Of a stretch of DNA of 64,000 nt, positions 60,205 through 64,000 are shown one piece after another. A program made the position numbers and the translations under genes. The notes under the pieces are model-generated. The model was not told the DNA's origin. It did no database searches and saw only the letters and a list, made by a program, of their open reading frames with translations. Each line of letters begins with the position of its first letter. The first letter of the stretch is position 1. This stretch comes from RDYJ01 sp034931405 (GTDB taxonomy: Bacteria > Cyanobacteriota > Cyanobacteriia > Cyanobacteriales > Nostocaceae), in contig NZ_JAYGHA010000007.1 in NCBI RefSeq assembly GCF_034931405.1, forward strand, positions 121,441 through 185,440, in the 5' to 3' direction.

Positions 60205-61349
60205 GATGAGTTTATTCCTACAATTGTTTTGTTGATGTAACTGAAATTTGGTTTGAGATGTTGTTAGCTGAGAAAGCAGAATTTGTATAGCGACTTCAGG
60301 CATACTTAAGGCATGATCAAAGGCACATTCAGATTGTTTTAGGCAACCAAGATAGGGATACTGGAAATTGATTGAGAAGAAATCCACATCTCCTAAATTG
60401 AGAACTATTTAACAGCTAAAATTCCGCATTATCTGTTATTGTTACGGCATCCTGGGAGGATGTTTAATCTTGGAGAGTGGTTACAATAGGGATTCACCTT
60501 TGTGCAGATTTTCCCCCTGAACCACCCAATCAACCAACATTGCATTTCACTCTCAATGATTGCAACAATTTCTACGATTTTGCTGAGGTTATGGCTGCCA
60601 AAAATTTCTCATTTCCAGTCTCATAAATGATTCTCCTAAGTTCTGGAAAATTGCTGTATTGATGTTGCTTTTAGCTATTTTTTCAGAATTAATAAATCTC
60701 ACCGTGATTGATACATGAAGAAAAATCCCTTTGAAATCATAGTTCACGGTTAAAAATACTTTTTCTTACTTATGCTCAGTCGCTAACATTTCTGATGACT
60801 ATATATGTACCAGACAGCCTCTAAGAGTCTTTCTTCCCAAACTCCAAGGTTAATATCATCTGATAGATAATGTTATCTAGTTAACCAATTCTTATTGGCA
60901 CATACTCCAAGGAATTCTGATTGACTTCAAGTTGTTACGAGGGTAACTCTTCTAATTCATCTGGTTTTATCTTGACATGAAGAAAAGATAAATATTTTGA
61001 AGTGGATTTACCAGAACAAAAGAACTTAGTTGAGCTTGCCTCATTTTTTGCTTGAAGTCTTTTGAACTTTTATCTTTCTGATTCCTATCCTCACAATAAC
61101 ATAGATATCAATAATTTGTTTGGCTATTTATCAATTATTTTTTTACTAAATAGAATTATTATCTCCAATACCTTAAATAGTCATACTTTAAGGTTGATCA
61201 TCTGCCAATTCAATAAACAATTGAACAAATGCTATTTGTGAATTCAGTTACTTTTATCATGGAGTTTAATTTAAAATAATTGAGATTAGTACCATTTTTT
61301 GATGAGGATATAGGACTCATATTTGAATTTTGAAAAAATCTAAGCATTT

Positions 61350-61414
61350 GTAGGGTGCTTCAGACTGCATAAATTCTATCAATAAACAGATTTGTTATAT
61401 CTGACGCACCCTAC
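61350..61414. repeat. TAGGGTGCGTCAGA family inverted repeat
   Basis: GTAGGGTGCTTCAGACTGCA and ATATCTGACGCACCCTAC form imperfect arms; the element matches the inner part of the MITE-like element at 58689 without its outer ends. Confidence 0.82.
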
Positions 61415-61529
61415 GTATCGTTTCATCAATCAAATATTATCCCTATATGCTTTATTCGTAGTGGATTTAGAGGATGTTTTAAAAGTCCCTGGGTATTTAT
61501 TATGATGTCATATTTGTTTGCATACAAAG

Positions 61530-61562
61530 TCAAAAGCATGAAGTTTTGCCCTTCATGCTTTA
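61530..61562 (-). terminator. Terminator hairpin after tRNA-Asn
   Basis: On the minus strand AAAGCATGAAG and CTTCATGCTTT form an 11-base-pair stem with an eight-base loop, followed by TTTTGACTTT. It lies 20 bases after the tRNA 3' end. Confidence 0.7.
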
Positions 61563-61581
61563 CAACTGTTATTTACTTAAA

Positions 61582-61653
<72 letters not shown>

Positions 61654-61833
61654 ACGCTCGCAACGATTACTATATTAGACCGAAAACCAAATCATGTCAA
61701 CTACTTTGGGAAAATTTTTTTGATTTAGTTTTTTAGGTTGTTTCTAAGCCGCTGAAATAAATAGAAATATATAATTTTTTGCAGCACAAAGTTGCTCCAG
61801 AAGAGCAATCCAGACATTTTGAGATCATTTGAT

Positions 61834-62382
61834 CTACAATCCCATCCGCAATTGCGCTAACTTCTGCCTAGCCTTAGCATCAATAGCATTAGCTAAAAAT
61901 CTACTTTTGGATTGTTTGCGTGGTTGATATCTGTGACGCATTCGGCACACAGTTGTTTCTACTTCTCCGCATAATTGATGCGCTGACAACCATTCAGCAC
62001 CATACCCCTGAACCATTAACTGCTGCGCTCGGTCTGATGTGGCAACAATTACGCGAGAAATTAAACATTGTGCGACTTGGTGACGCATAGACGCACAGGA
62101 TTTTTCAATATAGGTATCTGCGGTCTGACCAAAATCGGTGTAATGAACAGTTAGAAAGTCTGTAATATTTTCTCTATTGCTGGGGGTGTTTTGATATTGG
62201 GCATCAAAAACTATTTGAGTTTCATAACCTTGAAATGCGCTGTAGTTTGTTATTGCTTCTATTAGTTCCCCCCGTGCTGCCTCTAATCCAGCATGATCAC
62301 GGGTTTTCTTTAAGCAAGTCCAAGCGCCTATAATGTTGTAGCCGTCCACTAATAAAATGGACGGGATGATAGAACGGGGCAT
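61834..62382 (-). CDS. YacP/Rae1-type NYN domain endoribonuclease
   Basis: A 182-residue NYN (PIN-like) protein: SILLVDGYNIIGAWTCLK (first acidic residue), IVFDAQY (second), and RVIVATSDRAQQLMVQGYGAEWLSA with the acidic SD. Bacillus Rae1 of this family cuts mRNA in the ribosomal A site. The C-terminal 30 residues are basic (RKQSKSRFLANAIDAKARQKLAQ), suitable for ribosome or RNA contact. It is a conserved housekeeping gene, not part of a toxin pair. Confidence 0.87.
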   Translation of the reverse strand: MPRSIIPSILLVDGYNIIGAWTCLKKTRDHAGLEAARGELIEAITNYSAFQGYETQIVFDAQYQNTPSNRENITDFLTVHYTDFGQTADTYIEKSCASMRHQVAQCLISRVIVATSDRAQQLMVQGYGAEWLSAHQLCGEVETTVCRMRHRYQPRKQSKSRFLANAIDAKARQKLAQLRMGL

Positions 62383-62574
62383 GGTTTTTAATCACAATTA
62401 TCTAGAGTTAACAAAAATCATTCATAAGACTTATAGTAATTGAAGCAACACTTGTAACACTATGCTACAGAGAATAAAAAATGTCCTCAAGGGTAGAAAT
62501 AAACCCTAAGACAGAAGGCAGAAATTTCAAAAATCCCCAAGAATAAAGCTTTTTGCAGGTCTTTTTTATAGAAT

Positions 62575-62621
62575 TAAAAAACCAGATACCTAAACAACAA
62601 ACTGTTTTCTGGTATCTGGTT
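62575..62621 (-). terminator. Rho-independent terminator
   Basis: Read on the minus strand, AACCAGATACC and GGTATCTGGTT form an 11-base-pair stem, then TTTTTTAATT. It ends the transcript of the ABC ATPase and small conserved gene. The surrounding gap of 322 bases also has a GCGCAGCGTAGCGTTAGC repeat near 62670 and no gene. Confidence 0.85.
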
Positions 62622-62704
62622 ATTAATTATTGATGATTAGGTTGGGCTGTTAACCTCAAAACATCTAATAGCGCAGCGTAGCGTTAGCTATACTCCTGGT
62701 TACT

Positions 62705-63382
62705 TCAGGAAATTTCACTGTGTGTTGTCATCAATCGCTGCTTAAGACGTTCAGCTTCACCAGCGGCAACTAAAGAACCTCTTTCTAATAAAAAAGCGCC
62801 ATCACAATAGTTTAACTCATCTAAACGGTGTGTCACCCATAAAGCCGTCATACCGCGACTTTTGACCAGATGACGAACACTAGCTACCAAATCTAGTTGA
62901 CTATCTGGATCTAATAAAGCAGTAGGTTCATCTAATAATAAAACTTCGCAGTGACGAGCGATCGCCCCAGCAATTGCCACCCGTTGTTTTTGTCCACCAG
63001 AAAGCGCATAAATAGGACGACGTTGTAAAGACAGCAAATTTACCGCCCCTAAAGCCTCCTCCACCCTCGCTTTCACCATCGCGGTCGGCAATTTTTCTGC
63101 CACCAATCCAAAAGCCACATCAGCACCAACAGTAGGCATAACCAGTTGATGATCAGGATTTTGAAAGACAAAACCAACAGGGGGAGAAATACCAATTTCC
63201 CCAGACTGAGGATTTAACAACCCTGCTATTAATCTCAAAAGAGTTGACTTCCCGCTGCCATTAGTACCCAAAAGCATCCAAAATTCGCCTTTAGGAACTT
63301 TGAGAGAGCAAGATTTGATTACTTGCTCCCCGTTCGGCCATAAGAAGTTTAAATCATTAACTTCGATGCCTACTGCCGTCAT
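62705..63382 (-). CDS. ECF/CbiO-type ABC transporter ATPase
   Basis: A 225-residue ABC ATPase with Walker A GTNGSGKSTLLRLI, Q-loop FVFQNPDHQLVMPTVGADVAFGL (the NPDxQ pattern characteristic of energy-coupling-factor ATPases), signature ALSGGQKQRVAIAGAIA, Walker B VLLLDEPTALLDP and switch His in VTHRLDEL. It would energise uptake of a vitamin or metal; no permease or S-component is adjacent, so the substrate is unknown. It resembles plastid ABCI11-like proteins. The upstream small gene ends 16 bases away. Confidence 0.87.
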   Translation of the reverse strand: MTAVGIEVNDLNFLWPNGEQVIKSCSLKVPKGEFWMLLGTNGSGKSTLLRLIAGLLNPQSGEIGISPPVGFVFQNPDHQLVMPTVGADVAFGLVAEKLPTAMVKARVEEALGAVNLLSLQRRPIYALSGGQKQRVAIAGAIARHCEVLLLDEPTALLDPDSQLDLVASVRHLVKSRGMTALWVTHRLDELNYCDGAFLLERGSLVAAGEAERLKQRLMTTHSEIS

Positions 63383-63398
63383 CTGTTGTATACCTTGG

Positions 63399-63671
63399 TT
63401 ACTCAGTTGCTAAGGCGAAAAATCCGGGTGGTCTAGTGCCACCAATGGCTGTACCATCTTTTTGTACAATTTGTACTCCCGAAATTTCACTAGCACGGAC
63501 AGCAATTTTTTTCTCTGTTTTGCCTTCGCACTTGAGTTCCACAATATCAGGGTTCCCAGAGCGCATCGCTGCCAGAATCAGCTGATAAACAGCTTCAGCA
63601 TCTTCAGTTGACTTACGTTGTACTGATATCGGGAAAGCAGTATTTTTGATGCTTAAGTCGATGGTAAACAT
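63399..63671 (-). CDS. Small conserved cyanobacterial protein (UPF0367-like)
   Basis: A 90-residue protein, MFTIDLSIKNTAFPISVQRKSTEDAEAVYQLILAAMRSGNPDIVELKCEGKTEKKIAVRASEISGVQIVQKDG. It resembles the UPF0367 group of cyanobacterial and algal proteins: a small alpha/beta domain with no known function. It is 16 bases upstream of the ABC ATPase gene on the same strand and is probably cotranscribed. The family match is from memory of the motif SVQRKSxEDAxAVYQ, so it is moderate. Confidence 0.6.
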   Translation of the reverse strand: MFTIDLSIKNTAFPISVQRKSTEDAEAVYQLILAAMRSGNPDIVELKCEGKTEKKIAVRASEISGVQIVQKDGTAIGGTRPPGFFALATE

Positions 63672-64000
63672 TTAGAATTAATCACATTTCACTGACTGTA
63701 GGACTAATTCTAGCGTTACCTGGTTGATTCGGTGTGAATTGTCAAAGGGAAAGATGAATTATGAGATTTTGTTTTATATCGTTGTTTCTTTGCTGTGGAA
63801 GGATTACAGGGATCTCATCCCTGAAAATCTTTCTCACCCCCCTGGAAAAATTAGAGAATTACACCTATTATGATTAGAGAGCGTAAAAAATTGTAAACTG
63901 GATTAACAACCCGGTTAAATTTCTGCTTATAGACGGTTATGTCATGGCCATCTATAAACAAATAAAACCTGTACTTATAAACATCTGGAGATTTTTCTAA
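63672..64000. promoter_or_regulatory. Right-end intergenic region
   Basis: No gene is visible. CAGGGAT and ATCCCTG (63807-63823) make a short hairpin. The last 20 bases contain GGAGA at a distance that would suit a start codon just beyond the window, so a plus-strand gene may begin outside. The interval would also hold the promoter of the minus-strand pair. Confidence 0.4.

Larger units (their letters stand above)
60205..61581. promoter_or_regulatory. 1.4-kb region upstream of nifH
   Basis: No convincing gene is seen on either strand. It must contain the nifH promoter. It also holds an inner-arm repeat copy at 61350-61414 (TAGGGTGCTTCAGA and TCTGACGCACCCTA) and the tRNA-Asn terminator at its far end. 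I checked for strict GTA-N8-TAC NtcA sites near nifH and found none. Short frames here are all under about 50 codons. Confidence 0.45.

Noticed and set aside
60205..60387. 61-codon N-terminal extension of NifH
   Set aside because: The extension is unlike any NifH N-terminus, while the ATG at 60204 begins exactly at the family start MATDGNIRQIAFYGKGG.

Overview
The window is chromosomal DNA from a filamentous, nitrogen-fixing cyanobacterium, most likely a heterocystous Nostocales (Anabaena/Dolichospermum/Nostoc type). Evidence: a PetH ferredoxin-NADP reductase with the phycobilisome-linker (CpcD-like) N-domain, NblA, carboxysome shell proteins, phosphoribulokinase, a NifH, a HetZ-like protein, DUF1995, DUF2358 and CurT proteins, many GCGATCGC (HIP1) octamers, and heptanucleotide tandem repeats typical of these genomes. 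DNA is AT-rich and intergenic space is crowded with small palindromes and dispersed repeats. Two runs of 25 N mark assembly gaps (36271-36295 and 50237-50261), both inside repeats.

Layout. 0-1.6 kb: end of a hopanoid locus (hpnA, hpnH). 1.7-5.2 kb: accessory genes, namely a two-gene unit pairing a ParB-like (DGQHR-type) protein with a HEPN-like protein, a GNAT acetyltransferase and a VapBC-type pair. 5.2-14.5 kb: housekeeping genes (DUF2237, DUF1995, lnt, gyrA, uvrA). 14.7-16.9 kb: accessory genes (DUF29, an antitoxin with a destroyed PIN toxin, a PIN_8 protein). 17.1-31.3 kb: DUF2358, hydrolase, pentapeptide protein, metK, prk, petH, hom, CurT, a histidine kinase, pcrA-like helicase and tRNA-Phe. 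31.4-36.1 kb: a zinc uptake locus (znuB, znuC, znuA) divergent from an outer-membrane porin. 36.1-36.9 kb: a dense block of heptamer repeats running into the end of rqcH.

39-43.1 kb is the most rearranged part: a methyltransferase-like remnant, a UPF0175 remnant, an MntA/HepT toxin-antitoxin pair, and a HEAT plus formylglycine-generating-enzyme (FGE) fold protein whose C-terminus looks like the variable region of a diversity-generating retroelement (DGR). These cassettes are separated by three copies of one intergenic repeat. 43.2-48.0 kb: a co-oriented set ycf46 AAA ATPase, ycf35/DUF1257, DUF2997, membrane-anchored GrpE-like protein and a divergent Hsp70, apparently a chaperone/AAA machine of unknown job.

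48-59 kb: hydrolase, ccmK3-ccmK4, HetZ-like protein, Crp-family regulator, M61 peptidase, comB, a graveyard with an Rpn pseudogene and a second FGE/DGR-like remnant, a BlaI/M56 pair, nblA. 59-64 kb: a solitary nifH with a 1.4 kb upstream region, tRNA-Asn, a YacP/NYN nuclease, an ECF-type ABC ATPase and a small conserved protein. No reverse transcriptase, transposase ORF or CRISPR array was seen. The most notable candidates are the DGR-type variable region, the ParB-like/HEPN pair, dispersed repeats placed in frame inside lnt and uvrA or supplying stop codons, and a structured RNA candidate upstream of petH.
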